DNA from: 66-474 sp039923855
Lineage (GTDB): Bacteria; Pseudomonadota; Gammaproteobacteria; Xanthomonadales; Rhodanobacteraceae
Direction of reading: 5' to 3'
DNA: 14,370 bases
Assembly: GCA_039923855.1 (NCBI GenBank)
Contig: JBDTBW010000041.1
Span: 1 to 14,370, forward strand
The translations under genes were made by a program, and so were the position numbers. The notes under the pieces are model-generated. The model was not told the origin of the DNA, did no database searches, and saw only the letters and a list, made by a program, of their open reading frames with translations. Below, one piece after another: positions 1 through 5,195 of this stretch (within the stretch, counting starts at the first letter, position 1; each line of letters starts with the position of its first letter).

Positions 1-236
1 GTGAAAACGCGAACGCGGACGATCGCGGGATAAATAGTGAGCAAAACTGGGCCGCGTACTTTACGTTTGAGTGCAGTTAGCTCAGCAAAACTGCTCTAAC
101 ACGACGTACGTGGTCGTACTCGAAAAAATTGCGGGAGTTTTCACACAGCCTCGGTCGACTCCGGTCCTTTCGCAGTGGCTTCCGGCCTTACTGATCATCC
201 GGCCCGGCGCACACTGAACAGACAGCCGGTGGTCGC
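1..236. other. Non-coding left edge, no gene recognised
   Basis: I see no convincing gene here. A ten-base direct repeat AGCAAAACTG occurs at 40-49 and 84-93. The second copy is part of a small inverted repeat, GCAGTT (73-78) with AACTGC (89-94). A further short dyad, ACGAC/GTCGT, spans 101-117. Reading frames on the minus strand across this stretch continue through higB and look like nothing known. If higBA belongs to an integrated element, this is probably element DNA too. Confidence 0.4.
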
Positions 237-267
237 TTGTAACGTATCGCATCTCGATATACGATAC
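237..267 (+). promoter_or_regulatory. Likely higBA promoter with overlapping operator
   Basis: TTGTAA (237-242) and TACGAT (260-265) are separated by 17 bp, a fair match to a sigma-70 promoter. An inverted repeat, GTATCG (244-249) with CGATAC (262-267), covers the spacer and the -10 box. The expected transcription start falls at about 272, which is the first base of the higB ATG, and no Shine-Dalgarno sequence is visible upstream. The message may therefore be leaderless. HigA-type antitoxins usually bind palindromes over their own promoter, so this dyad is the natural autoregulation site; that role is inference. Confidence 0.5.
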
Positions 268-271
268 ATTC

Positions 272-550
272 ATGATTAAAACGTTTGCTGACAGAGACAC
301 GGAAGCCCTGTTCAGCGGCGTGCGCGTTCGCCGCTTCGTGAATATCGAAAGCCCTGCTCGCCGAAAGCTGGAGTATCTCGACGCGGCAGGTGTGCTGGAA
401 GATCTTCGGGTGCCGCCTGGCAACCGTCTGGAAGCCCTCAAGGGTGACCGCGCCGGACAACACAGCATTCGCGTGAACGATCAGTTCCGTGTGTGCTTCC
501 GCTGGCAAGACGGCGACGCCTACGGTGTGGAAATCTGTGATTACCACTGA
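272..550 (+). CDS. higB: HigB-type toxin, RelE/ParE superfamily mRNA interferase
   Basis: This 92-residue protein matches the HigB (plasmid maintenance killer) pattern. The central block LEALKGDRAGQHSIRVND (53-70) is followed by QFRVCFRW and the terminal VEICDYH, all family hallmarks. HigB toxins bind the ribosome and cut mRNA in the A site, and they are held inactive by HigA. Length is normal (about 92 residues). The toxin gene comes first and the antitoxin second, the usual order for hig and the reverse of most toxin-antitoxin pairs. The ATG at 272 is chosen because it matches the family N-terminus; it has no clear ribosome-binding site. The gene sits 5' of a tRNA-type attachment site and is probably cargo of a mobile element. 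Confidence 0.9.
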   Translation: MIKTFADRDTEALFSGVRVRRFVNIESPARRKLEYLDAAGVLEDLRVPPGNRLEALKGDRAGQHSIRVNDQFRVCFRWQDGDAYGVEICDYH

Positions 551-570
551 CGATTGAGATGGGAAAGACA

Positions 571-867
571 ATGGCCACCAAGCTGCTACCGCCGGTCCAT
601 CCTGGCGAAATTCTGCGCGAAGAGTTCATGCTTCCGCTTGAGCTGTCGAGCAACGCACTCGCTCGCGCTATCGGTGTGACACCTGCACGGGTGAACGACA
701 TTGCGAACGAGAAGCGTGGGATTACGGCAGACACTGCCTTGCGCCTCGGTCGCTACTTTGGCACGACAGCGGATGTGTGGATCAACTTGCAGAAGCGGTT
801 CGAACTGGAAACGGCGCGCCGCGATCTGGGTAGCTCGTTGGCCCGCATCCAACCGCGCGCGGCTTGA
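571..867 (+). CDS. higA: HigA antitoxin, XRE-family helix-turn-helix protein
   Basis: This is a 98-residue antitoxin and autorepressor. Its N-terminus LPPVHPGEILREEFM (6-20) is the HigA/VapI signature. A helix-turn-helix covers about residues 27-50 (SNALARAIGVTPARVNDIANEKRG), followed by the typical LGRYFGTTADVWINLQKRFELE segment. It neutralises HigB and should bind the dyad at 244-267. The ATG at 571 is preferred because GGGAAAG (561-567) lies just upstream. An in-frame ATG at 559 would add four residues (MGKT) but has a poorer ribosome-binding site. It starts 20 bp after the higB stop, so the two genes form one transcription unit. Confidence 0.9.
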   Translation: MATKLLPPVHPGEILREEFMLPLELSSNALARAIGVTPARVNDIANEKRGITADTALRLGRYFGTTADVWINLQKRFELETARRDLGSSLARIQPRAA

Positions 868-1051
868 CAACGACGCAGCAGTCATCCAAGCACCTCGAAC
901 GTCACCTGTTTATTGCTCGGCCGTTTCTGGATGAGTGGTCGGTCAGTGGGGATCCGCACCTCGCAGCTTGCCTGGCGGTGACTGAGTCCGCAGGGTCCTG
1001 CCTCATCGGCGATGCGAGATTATGTCCATGCGGGGCAATTTTGACGCGGTA
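868..1051. other. Non-coding stretch between higA and the attachment site
   Basis: No gene is recognised. One short open frame (864-1052, 62 codons) overlaps the end of higA, has no ribosome-binding site and resembles no family I know. The position, between cargo genes and an attachment site, fits the distal end of an integrated element. Confidence 0.35.
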
Positions 1052-1070
1052 GGGAGACAAGAAGGGAGAC
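1052..1070 (+). repeat. GGGAGAC direct repeat pair, candidate integrase arm sites
   Basis: GGGAGAC occurs at 1052-1058 and 1064-1070, separated by AAGAA, giving a 12-bp period. The same period is seen in the GGGATAC pairs at 1270 and 2908, which flank the integrase gene. It lies about 60 bp before the attachment sequence, much as the 2908/2920 pair lies before the second attachment copy. I infer a recombinase arm-site pair from a related but different element. Confidence 0.4.
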
Positions 1071-1119
1071 ACTGAAGCGCCATTGCGTGGTAGCGACGTT
1101 GCAGCTAACTCTGCGGGAC

Positions 1120-1148
1120 GGTTCGAGTCCCCTCTTGGGCACCATAGT
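1120..1148 (+). other. Attachment site: 3' end of a tRNA gene (probably tRNA-Leu)
   Basis: The sequence reads as a T-loop (GGTTCGAGTCC, from 1120), an acceptor strand ending CTTGGGC (1134-1140), a discriminator A (1141) and CCA (1142-1144). Upstream bases do not complete a tRNA: the 5' half of the T-stem would need AGGGG, but GACGG is present, and no matching acceptor strand is found. It is therefore a tRNA tail left by site-specific integration. The GGGCACCA end fits tRNA-Leu, or less likely tRNA-Phe. A near copy, including the TAGT that follows CCA, lies at 2978-2994. Confidence 0.7.
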
Positions 1149-1188
1149 ATCGTTTCAAGTCATCCCAGAACGTTCCAAGAAACACGCC

Positions 1189-1214
1189 AACCCCGCATAA
1201 CAGCGGGGTTTCTT
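1189..1214 (+). terminator. Rho-independent-type terminator after the tRNA tail
   Basis: AACCCCGC (1189-1196) pairs perfectly with GCGGGGTT (1203-1210) around a six-base ATAACA loop, followed by a short T-rich run (TTTCTT). The position about 45 bp after CCA suits a tRNA terminator carried on the element, which would restore termination of the target tRNA after integration. Confidence 0.75.
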
Positions 1215-1269
1215 ATTGCCTAAACGTTTCGGGGCGTCTCAAGCGGATGCGTGACAATCAACGATTAAG

Positions 1270-1289
1270 GGGATACTGTTAGGGATACC
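1270..1289 (+). repeat. GGGATAC direct repeat pair, left arm-type sites
   Basis: GGGATAC at 1270-1276 and GGGATACC at 1282-1289 are separated by TGTTA, a 12-bp period. An identical arrangement is found near the far end of the element (2908 and 2920). Tyrosine integrases of tRNA-targeting elements bind short arm-type repeats inside both attachment ends, and these fit that role by position. Confidence 0.55.
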
Positions 1290-1329
1290 TGATGGGTTCT
1301 GACGTCTACTCGACTCCCGATCCGCGATC

Positions 1330-1352
1330 GGTATCCCGAAATTTCAGTATCC
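1330..1352 (-). repeat. Inverted GGGATACC copies before the integrase start
   Basis: GGTATCCC (1330-1337) is the exact reverse complement of GGGATACC at 1282-1289. A shorter copy, GTATCC, lies at 1347-1352 directly against the integrase ribosome-binding site (1353-1359). A protein bound here could repress integrase expression as well as organise recombination; this is inference from position. Confidence 0.5.
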
Positions 1353-1366
1353 GAGGAGGCCACAGC

Positions 1367-2632
1367 ATGGGCAGGCGGCAGGGTTTGACGGACGCAGCGA
1401 TTCGCAACGCGAAACCGGGTGAGCGGATTTTCAATCTGTACGACACCGGTGGTCTTTACCTGACCATTTCGCCCCGCGGGGGCAAATGGTGGCGACTGAA
1501 ATATCAGCATGCCAACAAGGAACGCCGAACAGGCCTGGGCGTGTACCCGGAAGTTTCCTTGGTCGAAGCTCGATCGCGCCGAGACAAGGCGCGCGAATTG
1601 CTACGCAACGGTAAAGACCCGATCGGTGAAGCGCGTGCGCAAGCAGCAGCCAAGGCGGAAGCGGTGGCAGCCGCACAAGCCGAAGCGCGCGCAGTCGCAA
1701 ATTCGTTTCGTGTGGTCGCCGAACAATGGCTGATGACGCAAAAGAATGACCTTGCGCCGGTGACCTATGCGAAGGCCGAGTGGCTGCTCGGCTTGGCCTA
1801 TCCCAGCATCGGCGAGCGACCGATTGCCGAAATCGACACGCCGGAAATACTCGACTTGCTGACCACGATTGCAGATCGGGGCCATCGCGAAACCGCACGC
1901 CGGGTGAAGCAACGCATCGCGCAGGTGTTTCGTTATGCGATCGCGCCGGCAAGACTGGTGAAGCACAATCCTTGCGCCGATCTGGGAAGGATGCCCAGGA
2001 TCACGACGACTCCGCGCGCGGCGCTCACGTCCCCGGATGAAGTGGCAGGATTGTTGCGGGCGATCGATGCTTACGGTGGGCAACCGGCAACCGTTGCCGC
2101 CTTGAAGCTCGCGCCGTTCGTATTTGTACGCCCGGGTGAATTGCGACGGGCTGAGTGGGCGGAAATGGATCTGGATGCTGCCGAGTGGCGCATCCCCGCG
2201 CACAAGATGAAGATGCGCGAGCTGCATATCGTGCCGTTGTCGGCGCAAGCGGTGACGATACTACGCGATCTGTTCGCACTGACCGGACGCGAGGCCTACG
2301 TTTTCCCGGCAATGGGCAGAAATGGCCGACCCATGTGCGAGAACACCTTGAACATCGCGTTGCGGGCTATGGGCTACGGAAAGGAGCAAATGTGCGCGCA
2401 CGGATTTCGGGCGATGGCGTCCACGTTACTCAACGAAAAATTGGGCTGGGAGCCGGACGTGATCGAACGCCAGCTTGCGCACGCCGAGCCGAACAAGGTG
2501 CGTGCCGTGTACAACCGCGCGCAGTACCTGCCCAAGCGCGTGAAGATGATGCAGGAATGGGCGGACTACCTGGATACGCTGCGCGACACGAGCGGGAAGA
2601 TTGTTCACTTCAACCGCAAAATCGGCGCGTAG
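1367..2632 (+). CDS. int: P4-type tyrosine integrase
   Basis: This 421-residue site-specific recombinase is of the kind used by tRNA-integrating islands. The N-terminus (LTDAAIRNAKPGERIFNLYDTGGLYLTI) is the arm-binding domain typical of P4/CP4-57-like integrases. It is followed by an Ala-rich linker (about 90-115), a core-binding domain (about 115-210) and the catalytic domain. Catalytic residues, numbered from this start, are Arg255 (FVRPGELR), Lys280 (HKMKM), His345 and Arg348 (HGFR), His372 (LAHAEPNKV) and the nucleophile Tyr382 (RAVYNR). All are present, so the enzyme looks intact. The ATG at 1367 is chosen because GAGGAGG (1353-1359) lies 7 bp upstream. An in-frame ATG at 1292 would add 25 unrelated residues and has no such site. 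Confidence 0.95.
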   Translation: MGRRQGLTDAAIRNAKPGERIFNLYDTGGLYLTISPRGGKWWRLKYQHANKERRTGLGVYPEVSLVEARSRRDKARELLRNGKDPIGEARAQAAAKAEAVAAAQAEARAVANSFRVVAEQWLMTQKNDLAPVTYAKAEWLLGLAYPSIGERPIAEIDTPEILDLLTTIADRGHRETARRVKQRIAQVFRYAIAPARLVKHNPCADLGRMPRITTTPRAALTSPDEVAGLLRAIDAYGGQPATVAALKLAPFVFVRPGELRRAEWAEMDLDAAEWRIPAHKMKMRELHIVPLSAQAVTILRDLFALTGREAYVFPAMGRNGRPMCENTLNIALRAMGYGKEQMCAHGFRAMASTLLNEKLGWEPDVIERQLAHAEPNKVRAVYNRAQYLPKRVKMMQEWADYLDTLRDTSGKIVHFNRKIGA

Positions 2633-2657
2633 TTGTGTGATCCGTTTCGAGTGAGGG

Positions 2658-2689
2658 CGCCAAAAGTCCAGCATGCTGGACTTTTGGCG
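2658..2689. repeat. Perfect 32-bp palindrome after the integrase gene
   Basis: The left half CGCCAAAAGTCCAGCA (2658-2673) is followed at once by its exact reverse complement (2674-2689), with no spacer. It starts 25 bp after the integrase stop codon. As RNA it would form a strong hairpin and could end transcription, but no T-run follows it. As DNA it could extrude a cruciform or bind a dimeric protein. The role is not decided by the sequence. Confidence 0.7.
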
Positions 2690-2890
2690 AGGAGAAATGA
2701 GCTAGTGCAGGATAGGGATTGCGGTAGCGTTGTGGCACAAAATCGTTCCCAACTCTGCAATCGATAAGTGAAGCACGCCAGTCAGTGGATCGATCGCCCT
2801 CGCTTGAGGGAATGCGTTGCTTCGCCCCCTTTTTTGCGGAACTCTGAGAGCGGCACGTATCATAAGAGGGACTCGCACCGCCTCGCAGTA
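2690..2890. other. Non-coding interior of the element
   Basis: No gene is recognised on either strand. Two minus-strand open frames cross it (2610-3026 and 2702-2917), but they run through the palindrome or the attachment site, lack ribosome-binding sites and resemble no family. A T-rich run, CCCCCTTTTTT, lies at about 2826-2836 and GC content is lower than in the nuo genes. Confidence 0.4.
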
Positions 2891-2927
2891 GGTATACCCT
2901 GTGTTTTGGGATACCACTTGGGATATC
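2891..2927 (+). repeat. Right arm-type repeats (GGTATACC, GGGATACC, GGGATATC)
   Basis: GGGATACC (2908-2915) and GGGATATC (2920-2927) repeat with a 12-bp period, matching the pair at 1270 and 1282 near the left end. A self-complementary variant, GGTATACC, precedes them at 2891-2898. They lie 50-85 bp inside the right attachment copy, as expected for integrase or excisionase binding sites. Confidence 0.55.
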
Positions 2928-2977
2928 GGGCGGTGCGTGGGCGCTACTGGTATTGCTTGGGATGGACGCTCGTGTGG

Positions 2978-2994
2978 CCTCTTGGCACCATAGT
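2978..2994 (+). other. Right attachment-site copy, degenerate
   Basis: CCTCTTGGCACCATAGT matches 1131-1148 over the acceptor end, the CCA and the next four bases, with one G missing from the GGG run. The match is too long and too well placed beyond the integrase and arm repeats to be easily dismissed. The lost base means this copy would not restore a good acceptor stem. Confidence 0.6.
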
Positions 2995-3034
2995 TTTTGC
3001 GTTACGATGCTGTGTCCTTTCAACAAGGCGCGGC

Positions 3035-3508
3035 ATGCACGGTCAGCTTTTCACCAGCGACTTTCTGCGCGACGGTATTCGCGAAACCTCGGGCTGGGCG
3101 TCCGCGGAAACGGAATTCGGCGTTTTCCGCGCCGCTGTGCAAAAGGTTTTCGTCGAAGTTCAACCCGATTTTGCGTTGAACGAGGCGCAGACCGAAGACG
3201 AAATCATCCTGCCGGTATTGAAAGCGCTCGGCTGGACGGAACACCTGCGTCAGGCCACGGCGAACAGTTCAGGCCGGGCGGACGTGCCGGATTTTTTGCT
3301 ATTCGCTTCGCCGCAAGCCAAGCGCGAAGCTCTGGCGACCCGGCAGCTTGATCGCCGTTACCGCCGCGGCGCGTTGGTCGTGGAAGCCAAGCGCTGGCTG
3401 CGTCCGCTCGATCGTGGCGACGCCACCGATCATCTCGATCCCGGCACGCCATCCAGCCAGATGCTGCGCTACTTGAGCCGCGCGCGAGCCATGCAAACGC
3501 GCAGTTGA
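3035..3508 (+). pseudogene. Truncated restriction endonuclease, N-terminal PD-(D/E)xK fragment
   Basis: These 157 residues resemble the N-terminus of large restriction-methylase proteins of the type IIG / Eco57I-like kind. A nuclease core is visible: Glu56 (TEDEIILPVLKALGW), Pro85-Asp86 (ADVPDFLLF) and Glu117-Ala-Lys119 (ALVVEAKRW), the PD-(D/E)xK pattern. The following SSQMLRYLSRA segment is also typical. Family members continue for hundreds of residues into a methyltransferase domain, but here the frame stops after SRARAMQTRS. Only 53 bp separate that stop from the next gene, so the rest is deleted. The ATG at 3035 has AAGG about 6 bp upstream. It lies just outside the integrase element. 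Whether the fragment is expressed is unknown; the family assignment is by motif only. Confidence 0.6.
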
Positions 3509-3552
3509 CAAGCCCTGTCGATGGGCTAGACTTGTACCGTATTCTGCACAAG
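3505..3552 (+). promoter_or_regulatory. Likely yefM-yoeB promoter and operator
   Basis: A perfect -35 box TTGACA (3505-3510) is followed after 16 bp by TAGACT (3527-3532). Downstream, CTTGT (3531-3535) and ACAAG (3548-3552) form a dyad around the likely start site, and AGCCC/GGGCT (3511-3515, 3523-3527) form another in the spacer. YefM-type antitoxins repress their own promoters through TGTACA-like palindromes, so the first dyad is a reasonable operator. The -35 box overlaps the end of the truncated gene upstream. Confidence 0.5.
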
Positions 3553-3561
3553 TATCCCGTC

Positions 3562-3918
3562 ATGCGCACCATCAACTTTTCCGATGCCCGCAACAATTTC
3601 AAGGCCGTGCTCGATCGCGTGGTCGAGGATGCGGATGTCACCATCATCACCCGCCGCGATGCGGATGATGTAGTGGTGATGTCGCTTGCCGAATGGAACA
3701 GTTGGCAGGAAACCAATTACCTGCTGGCCAGCCCGGCCAACGCGCGACGGTTGTATCAGGCCATCGCCGATCTCGACGCCGGCAAAGGCGTGGAACGCCA
3801 ATTGATCGATCCAGACGCTGCGCCACACCAAGTGCATGAAGCGCACGCTCGCTATCATGCCAAGCCCAAGGCCAAATCGAAGCGGTCTTCTGGAAAGCGG
3901 ATTTCCCGCCGTGGCTAG
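3562..3918 (+). CDS. yefM: YefM antitoxin, Phd/YefM family, extended C-terminus
   Basis: This 118-residue antitoxin blocks YoeB and should repress the operon with it. The N-terminal DNA-binding fold is textbook YefM: MRTINFSDARNNFKAVLDRV, then ITRRDADDVVVMSLAEWNS. The toxin-binding stretch runs through NYLLASPANARRLYQAIADLDAGK to VERQLID at about residue 80, where most homologues end. About 35 further residues follow (PDAAPHQVHEAHARYH, then a Lys/Arg/Ser-rich tail PKAKSKRSSGKRISRRG). That tail is unusual and may be read-through sequence gained as the frame ran into yoeB. The ATG at 3562 matches the family start; an upstream ATG at 3505 lies in the promoter and is not used. Confidence 0.88.
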   Translation: MRTINFSDARNNFKAVLDRVVEDADVTIITRRDADDVVVMSLAEWNSWQETNYLLASPANARRLYQAIADLDAGKGVERQLIDPDAAPHQVHEAHARYHAKPKAKSKRSSGKRISRRG

Positions 3919-4177
3919 AAGCATCGGGTTTCATCCGGATGCTTGGGATGATTACCTCTATTGGCAAAATCAAGATCGCAAGACGCTGGATCGAATCAAT
4001 ATCCTGATCCGCGAGTGCCGGCGCGATCCGTTTCGCGGCATCGGCAAGCCGGAGCCCTTGAAGGACAAGTTGAGCGGCTTGTGGTCGCGGCGCATTGACG
4101 ATACGCACCGGCTGGTCTATCGCATCGTCGGCAACGAATTGCAGATCGTTGCTTGCCGTTACCACTACAGCCGTTGA
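3911..4177 (+). CDS. yoeB: YoeB toxin, Txe/YoeB-family mRNA interferase
   Basis: This 88-residue ribosome-dependent endoribonuclease is paired with YefM. Glu48 (KPEPLK), Arg67 (THRLVYRI), His85 and Tyr86 (CRYHY) correspond, with an offset of two, to the catalytic Glu46, Arg65, His83 and terminal Tyr of E. coli YoeB. The family motifs PDAWDDYLYWQ and LSGLWSRRI are present. It appears active. GTG at 3911 is chosen because it gives the family N-terminus and normal length. It overlaps the yefM stop by 8 bp, suggesting coupled translation; GGAAAG (3892-3897) is a rather distant ribosome-binding site. In-frame ATGs at 3836 and 3857 lie inside yefM and would add unrelated residues. Confidence 0.9.
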   Translation: MARSIGFHPDAWDDYLYWQNQDRKTLDRINILIRECRRDPFRGIGKPEPLKDKLSGLWSRRIDDTHRLVYRIVGNELQIVACRYHYSR

Positions 4178-4178
4178 C

Positions 4179-4205
4179 GCGCGGCCGCGCAGGCGCCGAA
4201 GCGCC
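4179..4205 (+). terminator. Possible weak terminator hairpins after yoeB
   Basis: A 12-bp palindrome GCGCGGCCGCGC (4179-4190) begins 1 bp after the yoeB stop, followed by GGCGC-CGAA-GCGCC (4192-4205). Neither is followed by a T-run, so intrinsic termination would be weak. They mark the border between accessory DNA and the nuo operon. Confidence 0.3.
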
Positions 4206-4291
4206 CGGCATATGTCGCTTGAACCTCGCCGCGATTGCCGCACGATGCGTCCCCATGCGAAAATCCCGATGTTTCCTGCGATGAGTTGATC

Positions 4292-4648
4292 GTGCTCGCT
4301 CAATACTGGCCCATTCTGCTGTTCCTGGTCGTCGCCGGCGGCATCGGTATCGCCTTGCTGGTGATCGGCCTCGTGCTCGGCCCGCGCCGACCGACCGCGG
4401 AAAAGCTGTCGCCCTACGAATGCGGCTTCGAGGCGTTCGAGGATGCGCGCCTGAAGTTCGACGTGCGTTATTACCTGGTCGCGATCCTCTTTATCATTTT
4501 TGATCTGGAAATCGCGTTCCTGTTTCCGTGGGCGACCGTGTTCGCGAAGATCGGCCTGACCGCGCTGATCGAGATGGCGCTGTTCCTACTGCTGCTGATT
4601 GTCGGTTTCGTGTATGTGTGGAAAAAAGGCGCGCTCGAGTGGGACTGA
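4292..4648 (+). CDS. nuoA: NADH:quinone oxidoreductase subunit A
   Basis: This 118-residue inner-membrane subunit of complex I lies near the quinone-binding site. Three transmembrane helices are seen (about residues 7-30, 62-82 and 88-108). The long loop between the first two carries the family signature SPYECGFEAFEDARLKFDVRYYL, and the second helix has FDLEIAFLFPWA. GTG at 4292 is chosen because translation from it gives VLAQYWPILLFLVV, the usual start; an ATG at 4235 would add 19 unrelated residues. It opens the operon. Upstream, TTGAAC at 4219-4224 could be a -35 box, but I see no good -10 partner, so the operon promoter is not placed. The last 10 bp overlap nuoB. Confidence 0.96.
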   Translation: MLAQYWPILLFLVVAGGIGIALLVIGLVLGPRRPTAEKLSPYECGFEAFEDARLKFDVRYYLVAILFIIFDLEIAFLFPWATVFAKIGLTALIEMALFLLLLIVGFVYVWKKGALEWD

Positions 4649-5193
4649 TCTCCACCATCGACCGCGTGATGCACAACCCGGCGCCGGTGGGCGAGGTCGA
4701 CGACATCCTGCGCCCGGCGCCCGACAACCCGGTGATCCAGCGCGGCTTCGCGACGACCAGCGTCGATGCGCTGATGAATTGGGCGCGCACCGGTTCGATG
4801 TGGCCGATGACCTTCGGGCTGGCGTGTTGCGCGGTGGAGATGATGCACGCTGGCGCGGCGCGACTGGATCTGGATCGCTACGGCGTGATCTTTCGTCCGA
4901 GCCCGCGGCAATCGGACGTGATGATCGTGGCCGGCACGCTGGTCAACAAGATGGCGCCGGCGTTGCGCAAGGTCTACGACCAGATGCCCGATCCCAAATG
5001 GGTGATCTCGATGGGTTCCTGCGCCAACGGCGGCGGTTATTACCATTATTCGTATTCAGTGGTACGCGGCTGCGACCGCATCGTGCCGGTGGATATCTAC
5101 GTGCCGGGTTGCCCGCCGACCGCCGAGGCGCTGATCTACGGGATTCTGCAATTGCAGAAAAAAATCCGCCGCACTTCGACGATCGCAAGCTGA
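4639..5193 (+). CDS. nuoB: NADH:quinone oxidoreductase subunit B (cluster N2)
   Basis: This 184-residue peripheral-arm subunit holds the terminal [4Fe-4S] cluster N2, which passes electrons to quinone. All four ligands are present: Cys63 and Cys64 (LACCAVEMM), Cys128 (GSCANGG) and Cys158 (PGCPPTAEAL). The block TGSMWPMTFG to PDPKWVISMGSC is near-universal. GTG at 4639 is chosen from the family N-terminus (VGLISTIDRVMHNP). It overlaps the end of nuoA by 10 bp, consistent with coupled translation. The longer open frame starting at 4528 only reads through nuoA in another frame. Confidence 0.97.
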   Translation: MGLISTIDRVMHNPAPVGEVDDILRPAPDNPVIQRGFATTSVDALMNWARTGSMWPMTFGLACCAVEMMHAGAARLDLDRYGVIFRPSPRQSDVMIVAGTLVNKMAPALRKVYDQMPDPKWVISMGSCANGGGYYHYSYSVVRGCDRIVPVDIYVPGCPPTAEALIYGILQLQKKIRRTSTIAS

Positions 5194-5195
5194 CC

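Larger units (their letters stand above)
1131..2994 (+). mobile_element. Minimal integrase-only integrated element
   Basis: The element is bounded by two copies of CCTCTTGG(G)CACCATAGT (1131-1148 and 2978-2994), which differ only by one missing G in the right copy. Just inside each end lies a 12-bp-spaced GGGATAC pair. The only recognisable gene is the integrase. The 345 bp between its trailing palindrome and the right end hold no gene I recognise. About 1.86 kb is very short for an integrative element, so it is probably a deleted island remnant or a small satellite-like element. Confidence 0.6.

Noticed and set aside
864..1052. 62-codon open frame after higA
   Set aside because: It overlaps the higA stop, has no ribosome-binding site and has no recognisable motif.
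1075..1144. Complete tRNA gene ending at 1144
   Set aside because: Only the T-loop and acceptor 3' end fit. The T-stem 5' half does not pair, and no D-arm, anticodon arm or acceptor 5' strand (GCCCAAG) is found.
2610..3026. 138-codon minus-strand open frame inside the integrase element
   Set aside because: It crosses the attachment repeat, arm repeats, perfect palindrome and the end of int; it has no ribosome-binding site and no recognisable domain.
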